This document shows, piece after piece, positions 15,336 through 23,534 of a stretch of 33,158 nucleotides of DNA. The DNA is from an uncultured Lachnospiraceae bacterium (GTDB lineage: Bacteria; Bacillota; Clostridia; Lachnospirales; Lachnospiraceae). The notes below the pieces were generated by a model. It made no database searches, was not told the DNA's origin, and worked only from the letters and a program-made list of their open reading frames with translations. Position 1 is the first letter of the stretch. Each line of letters begins with the position of its first letter. A program made the position numbers and the translations under genes. The stretch lies in contig CAJUQY010000036.1 in the NCBI GenBank assembly GCA_910588815.1, forward strand, positions 1 through 33,158, read 5' to 3'.

Positions 15336-15848
15336 TTATTCTGCTCTCTCACGTTTAAGAGCTATTTTCACTGCTTTTTCTTCCTCCTGTCCGAGAGGAG
15401 CTTCCGTCTCTCCTTCAATCACCTCTTTCACATACACGTAACACGTATCCCGGCTGTGCACTGCGTTTAAAATGTAACCGCTGCTTTTTTGATTCATCAG
15501 AGCCAGCGCAAAACTGGATTTTCCTCCCATCCCGGGAAATGCGTCATATTTCACCAATCCCGTCTTATGGAAAGATTTTTTCAATACCTTATTGATAACC
15601 TTCAGCGCATCTTTTGTCTTCTGATCTTCCTGCTGAAGCATATGAATATCGTCAAATGCCTGTGCAAAGACTTCTTCCAGTGATTCCGCATCCCGTCCTC
15701 TCATAAACCGGTCATATTTTTTTGCCAGTTTGGAACTCTTGACGATCTGAACAATCACCAACACTGCCAAAATCAAAACGATCACTGCCAGAGCAAGGAT
15801 AATGAAGATGGGATCAAATCCCAGCTGGTTCAAAATGCTGTTTTCCAT
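15336..15848 (-). CDS. DUF4446-family membrane protein
   Basis: The 170-residue protein has one N-terminal membrane segment (about 14-36, FIILALAVIVLILAVLVIVQ) followed by a basic helical stretch and a cytoplasmic domain. The pattern ...VKYDAFPGMGGKSSFALALM... (about 97-118) is the hallmark, from memory, of DUF4446, which is often encoded next to parAB in Firmicutes. Function unknown. AGGAGG precedes the ATG. It lies 28 bases after parB, without a terminator, so it is the third gene of the par operon. The location suggests a membrane-linked role near chromosome segregation, which is inference. Confidence 0.85.
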   Translation of the reverse strand: MENSILNQLGFDPIFIILALAVIVLILAVLVIVQIVKSSKLAKKYDRFMRGRDAESLEEVFAQAFDDIHMLQQEDQKTKDALKVINKVLKKSFHKTGLVKYDAFPGMGGKSSFALALMNQKSSGYILNAVHSRDTCYVYVKEVIEGETEAPLGQEEEKAVKIALKRERAE

Positions 15849-15876
15849 TGATGTTTTTCCTCCTGATGCTTTTTTC

Positions 15877-16830
15877 TTACCCTTTTAAATGTTTAAACAA
15901 ATCCATAAGCCTTTCCAGTTCTTCCATAGAATAATATTCTATTTCTATTCTTCCCCGATTGCTGTCCTTTCTATTTATATTCACCTTCGTTCCCAGAATT
16001 TCTCGAATATTGTTTTCAATATTTTTGTAAATTATATCTGTTCCTGAATCAGGTGCGGCAGAAATCTTTGAAGGCTTCGGATTTAACAACGCCTTTACAA
16101 GCTTCTCTGTCTCCCGGACGCTAAGTTTGTTTTCAATAATTTTCTCAGCCGCCATATACTGAGCCTCTTTGTCTTCCAAAGCGAGAAGCGTCCTCGCATG
16201 TCCCCCCGATATTTCTCCTTCAATTAACATAAGCTGAACTCTCTTATCCAGCTTTAACAGACGCATAGAGTTTGTGATCGCAGCCCTGCTCTTCGACACA
16301 CGTTCCGCAATCTCTTCATGTTTTAAATGAAATTCATCAATCAGTCTCTGATAGGCAGAGGCCTCCTCAATAGGATTCAAATCTTCCCTCTGAATATTTT
16401 CAATCAGAGAGATCTCCATAATTTCCTGATCGCTGTAGTCTTTTACAATAACCGGTACTTCTTTGAGCTTCGCCAGCTTTGCTGCCCGCCACCGCCTCTC
16501 ACCCGCGATAATCTCATAGTAGTCCTCTCTCTTCTGTACCAGAAGAGGCTGAATAATTCCATAACGTTTAATGGATTCCGCCAACTCATTCAAGGCTTCT
16601 TCATCAAACTGCTTTCTCGGCTGATCTCTGTTCGGCTCAACCTGGCTCAGTTTTAAAAGCACCGGCTGTCTTTTTTCATCTGCTTCTTCATCGCGAATCA
16701 CATAGTTTCCGTTGTTCAATCCTTCTTTCTTTGACTTTTGATCGGACTTTTGAATTCCTCCCAATTCCATTCCCATGGGAATTAAAGAGTCTATGCCCTT
16801 CCCCAAACCCACTTTTCTTGCCTGCGCCAT
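15877..16830 (-). CDS. parB: Chromosome partitioning protein ParB (Spo0J)
   Basis: CTP-dependent DNA clamp that loads at parS and, with ParA, organises and segregates the origin. The 317-residue protein has the N-terminal ParA-stimulating region (KVGLGKGIDSLIP, 5-17), the ParB/Srx domain with the CTP-site motif GERRWRAAK (about 134-142), a helix-turn-helix domain (about 175-225: EEIAERVSKSRAAITNSMRLLKL) and a C-terminal dimerisation domain. The start at 16830 is preferred because AAAGGAAA lies nine bases upstream and because MAQARKVGLGKG is the usual opening; a longer frame starting at 16929 would overlap the parA end without benefit. Four perfect parS sites lie upstream of the operon. Confidence 0.95.
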   Translation of the reverse strand: MAQARKVGLGKGIDSLIPMGMELGGIQKSDQKSKKEGLNNGNYVIRDEEADEKRQPVLLKLSQVEPNRDQPRKQFDEEALNELAESIKRYGIIQPLLVQKREDYYEIIAGERRWRAAKLAKLKEVPVIVKDYSDQEIMEISLIENIQREDLNPIEEASAYQRLIDEFHLKHEEIAERVSKSRAAITNSMRLLKLDKRVQLMLIEGEISGGHARTLLALEDKEAQYMAAEKIIENKLSVRETEKLVKALLNPKPSKISAAPDSGTDIIYKNIENNIREILGTKVNINRKDSNRGRIEIEYYSMEELERLMDLFKHLKG

Positions 16831-16876
16831 GTTGATTTTCCTTTCTTGATCTCGGATCACATCATCCTTTTGCTTC

Positions 16877-17641
16877 TTAATCTCCCCGTTGAATGACTTC
16901 TTTTGCCAGCAACCGATAGCTTTCCGCACCTACAGATCGTGGATTATACAGAGTAATCGGCATTCCATGGCTTGGAGCCTCCGCAAGCCGCACATTTCTT
17001 GGAATGATTGTCTTATAAACGGCATTATTCAGGTTATTTTTTACATTTTCTACTACTTGAAGTGATAAATTTGTTCTTGAATCATACATGGTAAAAACAA
17101 CCCCCTCCAATTCCAGGGAAGAGTTTAATCGCTGTTTTACCAGATTTATCGTATGAATCAGCTGGGAAAGGCCTTCCAAAGCGTAATATTCACATTGAAT
17201 CGGCACCAGAACCGTATCTGCCGTTGTCATCGCATTCACAGTCAACATATTTAAAGAGGGCGGACAGTCAATAAGAACAAAATCATAATTACTTCTGATC
17301 TTGTCAATTTCTTCCTTTAATATAAACTCTTTTCCCTCTATTCCGATCAATTCAATCTCCGCGCCGGACAATTCTATATTTGAAGGTAAAATATCCAGTC
17401 CAGGAAGAACCTCTTTTAAGAGACATTCTTCCACAGAACTCTGCCCGATGAGAAGCTCATAGGTAGTTTTTTCCTGCTCATTTTTATTCACTCCCAAACC
17501 GCTTGTCGTATTTCCCTGAGGATCTAAATCCACGGTCAACACTCTTTTCCCGGCTTCAGCGAGACAAGCCGAAAGATTTATTGCTGTAGTTGTCTTTCCT
17601 ACGCCGCCCTTTTGGTTGGCAATGGCTATAATCCTTCCCAT
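16877..17641 (-). CDS. parA: Chromosome partitioning ATPase ParA (Soj)
   Basis: Deviant Walker-type ATPase that dimerises on DNA and is released by ParB; in Bacillus it also regulates DnaA. The 254-residue protein has the signature KGGVGKTTTAINL (10-22), the switch motif VDLDPQGN (37-44) and the Walker B-like DFVLIDCPPSL (about 120-130). AAAGGAACTCACGCTT precedes the ATG, and a TATAAT at 17672-17677 lies upstream. It is the first gene of parA-parB-DUF4446, with 46 bases to parB, and the nearest parS starts 89 bases before its start codon. Confidence 0.97.
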   Translation of the reverse strand: MGRIIAIANQKGGVGKTTTAINLSACLAEAGKRVLTVDLDPQGNTTSGLGVNKNEQEKTTYELLIGQSSVEECLLKEVLPGLDILPSNIELSGAEIELIGIEGKEFILKEEIDKIRSNYDFVLIDCPPSLNMLTVNAMTTADTVLVPIQCEYYALEGLSQLIHTINLVKQRLNSSLELEGVVFTMYDSRTNLSLQVVENVKNNLNNAVYKTIIPRNVRLAEAPSHGMPITLYNPRSVGAESYRLLAKEVIQRGD

Positions 17642-17671
17642 AAGCGTGAGTTCCTTTCTATATTCTTTACT

Positions 17672-17677
17672 ATTATA
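17672..17677 (-). promoter_or_regulatory. -10 box of the parA promoter
   Basis: The minus strand has a perfect TATAAT, 30 bases before the ATG. The -35 position (TGGCAA, 17 bases upstream) matches weakly. Confidence 0.55.
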
Positions 17678-17729
17678 CCATTATGTAATCTTTATTGCCA
17701 CAACATTTTCTTAATTCTTTCATAAATTT

Positions 17730-17745
17730 TGTTTCACGTGAAACA
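17730..17745. other. parS: parS site 1
   Basis: TGTTTCACGTGAAACA, the perfect 16-bp palindrome bound by ParB/Spo0J. Confidence 0.96.
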
Positions 17746-17781
17746 TTTTCTTAGGAACTTTAATCTGCTTTCTTTTTCCCA

Positions 17782-17797
17782 TGTTTCACGTGAAACA
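17782..17797. other. parS: parS site 2
   Basis: TGTTTCACGTGAAACA, perfect; palindrome extends to 18 bp with flanking A and T. Starts 52 bases after site 1. Confidence 0.96.
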
Positions 17798-17911
17798 TTC
17801 CTATACAGTTTTTGGAGTTCACAATTCACTTTTTTTATTTATACGTTTTTATATAAAACATTTTATATCACATTTTTTAGTTTTACTATATCTTTCAGGA
17901 TGTTTTTTCTA

Positions 17912-17927
17912 TGTTTCACGTGAAACA
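17912..17927. other. parS: parS site 3
   Basis: TGTTTCACGTGAAACA, perfect; extends to 18 bp. Starts 130 bases after site 2. Confidence 0.96.
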
Positions 17928-18075
17928 TTTCCAATACTTTAATTTTCATCTCAAAGTTTTTCAAGCTATTTCTTATATTTTGTTTAAAACTTTCCTATTA
18001 CAATAGCCAAAAAAGCAGCAATGAAAAATTGTTTATCTTTTTATTATATATCTCAGTTATTTACTTTCGCACAAA

Positions 18076-18091
18076 TGTTTCACGTGAAACA
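18076..18091. other. parS: parS site 4
   Basis: TGTTTCACGTGAAACA, perfect; extends to 18 bp. Starts 164 bases after site 3. Confidence 0.96.
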
Positions 18092-18188
18092 TCTATACAA
18101 AATTCTTAACCATCAATTTTTGTAACCCCTCCCTTCTTTCACATTTTCCTGCCACGACAGGAATACAATAACTCAACAATACTTTTCC

Positions 18189-18217
18189 TTGTATCCGGCA
18201 GTAAAATATACTATAAT
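18189..18217 (+). promoter_or_regulatory. Promoter of the alpha/beta hydrolase gene
   Basis: TTGTAT (18189-18194) and a perfect TATAAT (18212-18217) are 17 bases apart. Start near 18224, about 48 bases before the ATG. Confidence 0.75.
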
Positions 18218-18271
18218 AGAAAATACAGAAACTAATTCACTTTTATTCTTTTATTTTGAGGGTCCTGAACT

Positions 18272-19228
18272 ATGAGTAAGAAAAGTAATCTTGTAAAAGG
18301 AATTTTTTTAGGTTCTTCCACAGCGGCTATCATTGCCGTCGTCAATAAAATACTTTTTGTCCGCGCCACATCTAAAAAACTTCTTGCAAGAGAAGAACAT
18401 GGTGTCTACACCTGGAGGTTCGGAGATATATTTTATACAAAGACAGGAGAGGGAAAACCTCTTCTTCTGATTCATGATCTGGTAACTGCCTCCTCCGGAC
18501 AGGAATGGAACAAGCTTGTCAAAAAACTTTCCCAATCTCATTCCGTATATACCATCGACTTGCTGGGCTGTGGCCGCTCCCAGAAACCAAACCTGACTTA
18601 CACAAACTTTCTCTATGTCCAGCTTCTCACGGATTTTATCAAATCTGTGATTGGGCGCAGAACAGATGTTGCCGCCAGCGGAAGCTCCTGCTCCTTTGTG
18701 ATAACCGCCTGCAATAACAATGCGGAACTTTTTGACAAGATAATTTTAATCAATCCGGATTCTCTTTTAAAATGCGGACAAATTCCCAACCGATATACCA
18801 AAATTTATAAGTTCCTGATCGACCTGCCTGTTATCGGCACTTTAATTTACAACATTGCAAACAGCAGAAGATGTATTACAGAAAAATTTTTGACTGTCAA
18901 TTATTCGGATCCCTGCAAGATCGAACCTGAAACTATTTCCTTCTGCCATGAAGCTTCTCACCTGGGAGACTCCGGCGCAAAGGCTCTCTATTCCAGTATA
19001 AAAGGAAATTACACGAAACTGAGTATTTGCCATGCCCTGAAAAAAATTGACAACAGCATCTTTATCATCGGCGGTGAATGTGAAAAAGAAATTGAACAGA
19101 CCATTGCAGAATATACAGATCTCAATGCAGCTGTCGAATCAGAAATTTTAAAAAAATCCTCCCATCTCCCTCATATGGAAATACCGGAAGATACAATCAA
19201 AATCATAAATGATTTTCTTTCTCTCTAA
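18272..19228 (+). CDS. Alpha/beta hydrolase with N-terminal membrane anchor
   Basis: The 318-residue protein begins with a hydrophobic segment (about 9-29), likely a membrane anchor, and then an alpha/beta-hydrolase fold. Visible elements are LLLIHDL (64-70) in the oxyanion region, YTIDLLGCGRSQKP (93-106), the nucleophile elbow ASGSSCSF (135-142, serine S139), and a late histidine (H298 or H301). The elbow has Ser where the common GxSxG has its last Gly, so activity is plausible but atypical. The substrate is unknown. It has its own promoter and terminator and is transcribed against the flanking par and mnm/rsm operons. Its position inside a normally contiguous mnmG-rsmG-parA block suggests an insertion or lineage-specific gene. 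Confidence 0.85.
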   Translation: MSKKSNLVKGIFLGSSTAAIIAVVNKILFVRATSKKLLAREEHGVYTWRFGDIFYTKTGEGKPLLLIHDLVTASSGQEWNKLVKKLSQSHSVYTIDLLGCGRSQKPNLTYTNFLYVQLLTDFIKSVIGRRTDVAASGSSCSFVITACNNNAELFDKIILINPDSLLKCGQIPNRYTKIYKFLIDLPVIGTLIYNIANSRRCITEKFLTVNYSDPCKIEPETISFCHEASHLGDSGAKALYSSIKGNYTKLSICHALKKIDNSIFIIGGECEKEIEQTIAEYTDLNAAVESEILKKSSHLPHMEIPEDTIKIINDFLSL

Positions 19229-19258
19229 AATCAATTTTATAACAAAACCCTATTATTT

Positions 19259-19295
19259 AAAATGCCATTGCCGAAAATCGGACAATGGCATTTTT
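19259..19295. terminator. Bidirectional terminator between the hydrolase gene and rsmG
   Basis: AAAATGCCATTG and CAATGGCATTTT form a 12-bp perfect stem, extended inwards by CCGA/TCGG. T runs lie on both strands, so it serves the convergent transcripts. Confidence 0.9.
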
Positions 19296-19305
19296 CATAC
19301 ACAGC

Positions 19306-20031
19306 TTAAAGAGGCTGTTTTGCCGGAATCCCCGCCTTTCTGGGATATCTTCCAGAAAGCTTTTCTATCCTCTCTATAAAAATCAGGCTCCGGCCGGCCC
19401 CATCCAGAGTAAATTTTTCCACTGCCCTCGTCTTACAGCCCAGTTCCTTGATGGCAGGTTTTGCCGTCTCCAGTTCCTCTTCCATTTCTCCGGATTTATA
19501 GGAGACAAACACACCTCCTGTTTTTACAAAAGGCGTACAATATTCAGACAAAGTAGAAAGATTTGCCACAGCTCTGGACAAGCAGAGATCATACTGTTCC
19601 CTGTATCTCGGATCTCGCCCAAAATCCTCCGCCCTGCCGTGAATCAGCTCCATACTCTCTCCATTTTTCTTTAAGGCTAAGTTATCCACAACATTGGAAA
19701 GAAAAGCCACTCTTTTCCCCAAAGAATCCAATAAAGTCACAGAAATCTGTGGATACAAGATCTTTATGGGAATTCCCGGAAACCCTGCCCCCGTTCCCAC
19801 GTCGATAAAATTTCCGACACCGGCAAAATCATAATACTTTGTGACAAGGACACTGTCCAGAAAATGCCTCCCCACAACCTCTTCAAATTCTGTCACAGCC
19901 GTAAGATTCATAACTTTGTTAGTCTCAACTAACATCTCATAATACACTTCAAACTGCTCTGCCTGACGGTCCGTGATTTCAATTCCCGCCCCCTTAAACC
20001 TCTCTTTTATTAAATCCTGTCTCTCGTCCAA
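19306..20031 (-). CDS. rsmG: 16S rRNA (guanine-527-N7)-methyltransferase
   Basis: Methylates G527 of 16S rRNA using S-adenosylmethionine; also called GidB. The 241-residue protein has the SAM-binding DVGTGAGFPGIPIKI motif (about 76-90) and the conserved SRAVANLSTL block (about 146-155). The start is TTG at 20031: AAGGG lies 7 bases before it and the frame gives MDERQDLIKERF. It overlaps the 3' end of mnmG by 22 bases, indicating translational coupling. Loss of this enzyme gives low-level streptomycin resistance in other bacteria. It is the last gene of the leftward rpmH-to-rsmG unit. Confidence 0.96.
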   Translation of the reverse strand: MDERQDLIKERFKGAGIEITDRQAEQFEVYYEMLVETNKVMNLTAVTEFEEVVGRHFLDSVLVTKYYDFAGVGNFIDVGTGAGFPGIPIKILYPQISVTLLDSLGKRVAFLSNVVDNLALKKNGESMELIHGRAEDFGRDPRYREQYDLCLSRAVANLSTLSEYCTPFVKTGGVFVSYKSGEMEEELETAKPAIKELGCKTRAVEKFTLDGAGRSLIFIERIEKLSGRYPRKAGIPAKQPL

Positions 20032-21968
20032 TCATTTTCCCTTTCAATATTTTTTCCAATATTTTCTCTTTCGACTTTTTTCCTCTGCTCCAGATAGACC
20101 AACAACACCGATATATCTGCCGGAGAAACCCCGGAAATCCGGGAAGCCTGGCCAATGTTCACCGGCCTTAACTGATTCAGCTTCTGCATAGCCTCCCTCC
20201 GAAGCCCTTTGATGGACTCATAATCAAAATCCTCCGGAAGCTTTTTCCCTTCCAGCTTTTTAAACTGGCGGATCTGGCTCTCCTGGCGCTTCAGATAACC
20301 TTCATATTTGAGATTAATCTCCACCTGCTCTCTCACCGAAAGAGGCAGAGAAGGACGGTCTTCATCTATCTCTGACAAAGCTTCATAAGAAAGCTCCGGC
20401 CGTTTCACAAGCTCCGCCAGGGTCACTCCGTTTTTCAAGAAAGTACTCCCCTGACTCTCCAAAAATTTCTGAACCTTCTCCGTTCCGCCGACAACCGTAC
20501 GCTCCAGCCTGGAAATCTCCTTCTCAATCTGTTCTCTTTTTTCAAGAAGGCCCCGATAGCGGTCATCATCAATTAACCCAATTTCATGACCGATTTCCGT
20601 AAGCCTAAGATCCGCATTATCCTGCCTGAGAAGAAGACGATATTCCGCCCTGGACGTCATCATCCGGTAAGGCTCATGGCTCTCCTTCGTAACCAGATCG
20701 TCGATCAGCACGCCGATATAAGCCTGGGACCGATCCAGCACAATTCCCTCCTGCCCCTTCACGCTCCTGGCTGCATTGATTCCCGCCATAAATCCCTGGA
20801 CAGCCGCCTCCTCATAACCTGAGCTCCCATTGAACTGTCCTCCGCTGAAAAGTCCCTTGATTTTCCGAAATTCCAGAGTGGGATAAAGCTGTCTGGCGTC
20901 AATACAGTCATACTCAATGGCATAAGCATTCCTGACAATCTTCACATTCTCCAGCCCCGGCACTGTCCGGTACATGGCATGCTGGACATCCTCCGGAAGA
21001 GAACTGGACATACCTCCCAAATACATTTCATTGGTATACTCTCCCTCCGGTTCAATAAATACCTGATGCCTGTCCTTGTCGGCAAACCGCACCACCTTGT
21101 CTTCAATAGACGGGCAATAGCGGGGGCCCGTCCCCTCAATAAATCCGGAGAACAGGGGAGAACGATCCAAATTTTCCCGAATAATCCGATGAGTCTCTTC
21201 ATTGGTATAAGTAAGCCAGCAGGAAACCTGTCTCTTCTGAATCTGGCCGGGATCCGTAGTGAAAGAAAAGGGTACGATCTGCCCGTCTCCAAACTGCTCT
21301 TCCATCTTGGAAAAATCAATGCTCCGCCCGTCCACTCTGGCCGGAGTTCCCGTCTTAAAACGATACATAGTAACCCCATGGGCCTTCAGAGAGTCTGTCA
21401 GATAAGAAGCGGCCTGCAGTCCATTGGGTCCGGTGGGATTGCTGACATCGCCAAAAATACACCTGGCTCTCAGATAGACCCCCGTGGCAAGCACAGCCGC
21501 CTGACACCGGTACTCCGCCCCGGACACAGTCTTAACTCCCATCAGACGCCCATCTTCCGTCATAATCTCGGAAACCTCCGCCTGTCTTATGGTCAGATGA
21601 TCCGTATTTTCCAGAGTCCTTCTCATCTCTCCCGTATAGCTCTGCTTGTCCGCCTGAGCCCGCAGAGAATGGACGGCAGGGCCCTTGGACTGATTCAGCA
21701 TTTTAGACTGGATAAAGGTTTTGTCTATATTCTTTCCCATCTCCCCTCCCAGAGCGTCCAGCTCCCTCACCAGATGGCCCTTAGAGCTTCCTCCTATATT
21801 GGGATTGCAGGGCATCAGGGCAATGCTGTCCACGCTGACTGTAAACATAATCGTTTCCAACCCCAGCCTGGCACAGGCAAGAGCCGCCTCGCAGCCGGCA
21901 TGCCCCGCACCGACTATGACTACGTCATATGTTTCTTCCAGAACCTTACGTTTCTTTTCCTCCATCAT
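20010..21968 (-). CDS. mnmG: tRNA uridine-34 carboxymethylaminomethyl modification enzyme, FAD subunit
   Basis: With MnmE it places carboxymethylaminomethyl groups on U34 of tRNAs that read two-codon boxes, using FAD, folate and glycine or ammonia. The 652-residue length is typical. The FAD-binding VVIVGAGHAGCEAA (about 14-27) and the PCNPNIGGSSKGHLVRE block (about 53-69) are clear, as is the C-terminal helical region that meets MnmE. Start at 21968 with GGAAGGAAATGAGCA upstream; the next codon is also ATG and could be used. Separated from mnmE by 111 AT-rich bases containing an imperfect repeat. Confidence 0.97.
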   Translation of the reverse strand: MMEEKKRKVLEETYDVVIVGAGHAGCEAALACARLGLETIMFTVSVDSIALMPCNPNIGGSSKGHLVRELDALGGEMGKNIDKTFIQSKMLNQSKGPAVHSLRAQADKQSYTGEMRRTLENTDHLTIRQAEVSEIMTEDGRLMGVKTVSGAEYRCQAAVLATGVYLRARCIFGDVSNPTGPNGLQAASYLTDSLKAHGVTMYRFKTGTPARVDGRSIDFSKMEEQFGDGQIVPFSFTTDPGQIQKRQVSCWLTYTNEETHRIIRENLDRSPLFSGFIEGTGPRYCPSIEDKVVRFADKDRHQVFIEPEGEYTNEMYLGGMSSSLPEDVQHAMYRTVPGLENVKIVRNAYAIEYDCIDARQLYPTLEFRKIKGLFSGGQFNGSSGYEEAAVQGFMAGINAARSVKGQEGIVLDRSQAYIGVLIDDLVTKESHEPYRMMTSRAEYRLLLRQDNADLRLTEIGHEIGLIDDDRYRGLLEKREQIEKEISRLERTVVGGTEKVQKFLESQGSTFLKNGVTLAELVKRPELSYEALSEIDEDRPSLPLSVREQVEINLKYEGYLKRQESQIRQFKKLEGKKLPEDFDYESIKGLRREAMQKLNQLRPVNIGQASRISGVSPADISVLLVYLEQRKKVERENIGKNIERENDWTRDRI

Positions 21969-21988
21969 TGCTCATTTCCTTCCTCACG

Positions 21989-22073
21989 GAAACTAAATTC
22001 TTTCTTAGAAAACATTCTAAAATTCTTTTTCAAAAAAATCTTTTTATAGAAACTATTTTCTTTCTTATAAAAC
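21989..22073. repeat. Imperfect 25-nt direct repeat between mnmE and mnmG
   Basis: The units at 21989-22013 and 22049-22073 agree at 22 of 25 positions and lie 60 bases apart. Both are AT-rich. No role is evident. Confidence 0.6.
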
Positions 22074-22079
22074 AAATTA

Positions 22080-23459
22080 CTACTTTCCTATACAAAACTT
22101 CTCAAAAATTTCACTGGCAAGATCCTCAGTCACCGTCTCACCGGTAATGAGGCCAAGCGCTTCATAAGCGTCCATAAGGTCAACAGAATATAAATCCTCC
22201 GGTATTCCGCTTTCAATACTTCCTGCCACCTGTCCGAGACTTTCGGAAGCTTTCACAAGGGCCTGCTTCTGTCTGGCACTGGTGATATAAATCTCATCAT
22301 TGAAGTCAAGCATACCAGAAAAGAACATGCGGGAAATCTCCCCGGAAAGCTCCGGAATCCCCGTCCCCTCTCTGGCCGAAAAAGAAATAACAGGAAAACC
22401 GGCAAAAATATTCCCGGCCTCCTCCAAAGATAGTGCCTGAGGCAGATCCGACTTATTGAAAAGGATAATCGACCGCTTTCCCCCTATGGTTTCCATAATC
22501 CATTTATCTTCTTCGGAAAGGCCGGCTGCAGAATCCACCACATAAAGGATCAAATCCGCATCCTTCGCATGCTCTATAGCCCGTTCCACGCCGATTTTCT
22601 CCACGAGATCCTCTGTATCCCTGATTCCGGCCGTATCCATCAGATTCAGGCTGATGCCGTTCAGAACGAGATGCTCTTCCAGAGTATCCCTGGTGGTTCC
22701 CGCCACATCTGTCACAATGGCCCGCTCCACGCCCAGAAGCAAATTGAGGACAGAAGATTTTCCCGCATTGGGTTTTCCGAGAATCACTGTCTTGATCCCC
22801 TCCGAAAACATTCTCCCGTTATCAGCGGAAACAATCAACGCCTCCACCTCTTCTCTCACATCTCTCACAGTCACAGAGAGCCGTTCCCCGTAGCCATCCA
22901 GGGAAAGATGCTCCGGATCGTCGAGGGCCGCTTCCAGAAAGGCCGTCTCATAAAGAATCCTCTGACGCAGTTCTTTTATCTTTTCAGAGACAGAACCCTT
23001 AAGCTGGCTCAGAGAGCTTCTTCTGGCATACTCGTTTTTTGAATGGATCAGTTCCGCAACCGCCTCCGCCTGGGAAAGATCAATCCGCCCGTTTAAGAAA
23101 GCTCTCTTTGTAAACTCCCCCGCCTCCGCCGGACGGGCCCCATATTTGAGGACAGCCTCCAGCACTCTTCTCACCACAAGGATTCCGCCATGGCAGTCAA
23201 TCTCCGCCGTATCCTCCGCCGTATAGCTGTGAGGTCCCCTCATGTAAACCACGAGTACCTCGTCTATCATTGTCTCCCCGTCATAAATATGTCCATAAGT
23301 AACCGTATGGCTGGAAAGATTCTCCACCTGAAGATCTTTCTTTTTCGGACGAAAAATTCTGGAAAGCACCTCCAGGACATTCCCTCCGCTAATGCGGACG
23401 ATTCCTATTCCGGAATTTGTCATAGCCGTGGCAATGGCCGCAATGGTATCTGTTTCCAT
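22080..23459 (-). CDS. mnmE: tRNA modification GTPase MnmE (TrmE)
   Basis: Partner of MnmG in U34 tRNA modification. The 459-residue protein has the N-terminal folate-binding domain (MRGPHSYTAEDTAEIDCHGG, about 74-93), a helical domain, and an inserted G domain with GKPNAGKSSVLNLLL (G1, about 230), DTAGIRDT (G3) and NKSD (G4). It ends with the FCIGK motif whose cysteine is needed for activity. The start at 23459 is chosen because GGGAG lies 8 bases upstream; an in-frame ATG 21 bases earlier overlaps that site and lacks its own. Confidence 0.96.
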   Translation of the reverse strand: METDTIAAIATAMTNSGIGIVRISGGNVLEVLSRIFRPKKKDLQVENLSSHTVTYGHIYDGETMIDEVLVVYMRGPHSYTAEDTAEIDCHGGILVVRRVLEAVLKYGARPAEAGEFTKRAFLNGRIDLSQAEAVAELIHSKNEYARRSSLSQLKGSVSEKIKELRQRILYETAFLEAALDDPEHLSLDGYGERLSVTVRDVREEVEALIVSADNGRMFSEGIKTVILGKPNAGKSSVLNLLLGVERAIVTDVAGTTRDTLEEHLVLNGISLNLMDTAGIRDTEDLVEKIGVERAIEHAKDADLILYVVDSAAGLSEEDKWIMETIGGKRSIILFNKSDLPQALSLEEAGNIFAGFPVISFSAREGTGIPELSGEISRMFFSGMLDFNDEIYITSARQKQALVKASESLGQVAGSIESGIPEDLYSVDLMDAYEALGLITGETVTEDLASEIFEKFCIGK

Positions 23460-23534
23460 ATCATCTTCTCCCTTTGGCACATGTGTGCATAAAGGAGGCT
23501 GACATAAACTGCCAGCCCCCCTCTTTATCCGTTT

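Larger units (their letters stand above)
17642..18271. other. Intergenic parS region between parA and the hydrolase gene
   Basis: 630 AT-rich bases with four parS palindromes, the parA promoter on the left, and the hydrolase promoter on the right. No gene is supported; the 64-residue frame across the parS sites is chance. It contains no DnaA boxes that I can see. Confidence 0.9.

Noticed and set aside
17729..17923. 64-codon frame in the par intergenic region
   Set aside because: It begins in a parS palindrome and repeats the parS sequence in translation (FHVKH, SHVSRETF); not a gene.
17730..18091. Repeats that might be read as a CRISPR array
   Set aside because: The four repeats are 16-bp palindromes with unequal spacing (52, 130 and 164) and match parS exactly; no cas genes are present.
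20979..22049. 356-codon frame antisense to mnmG
   Set aside because: Long, but fully inside the strongly supported mnmG gene on the other strand.
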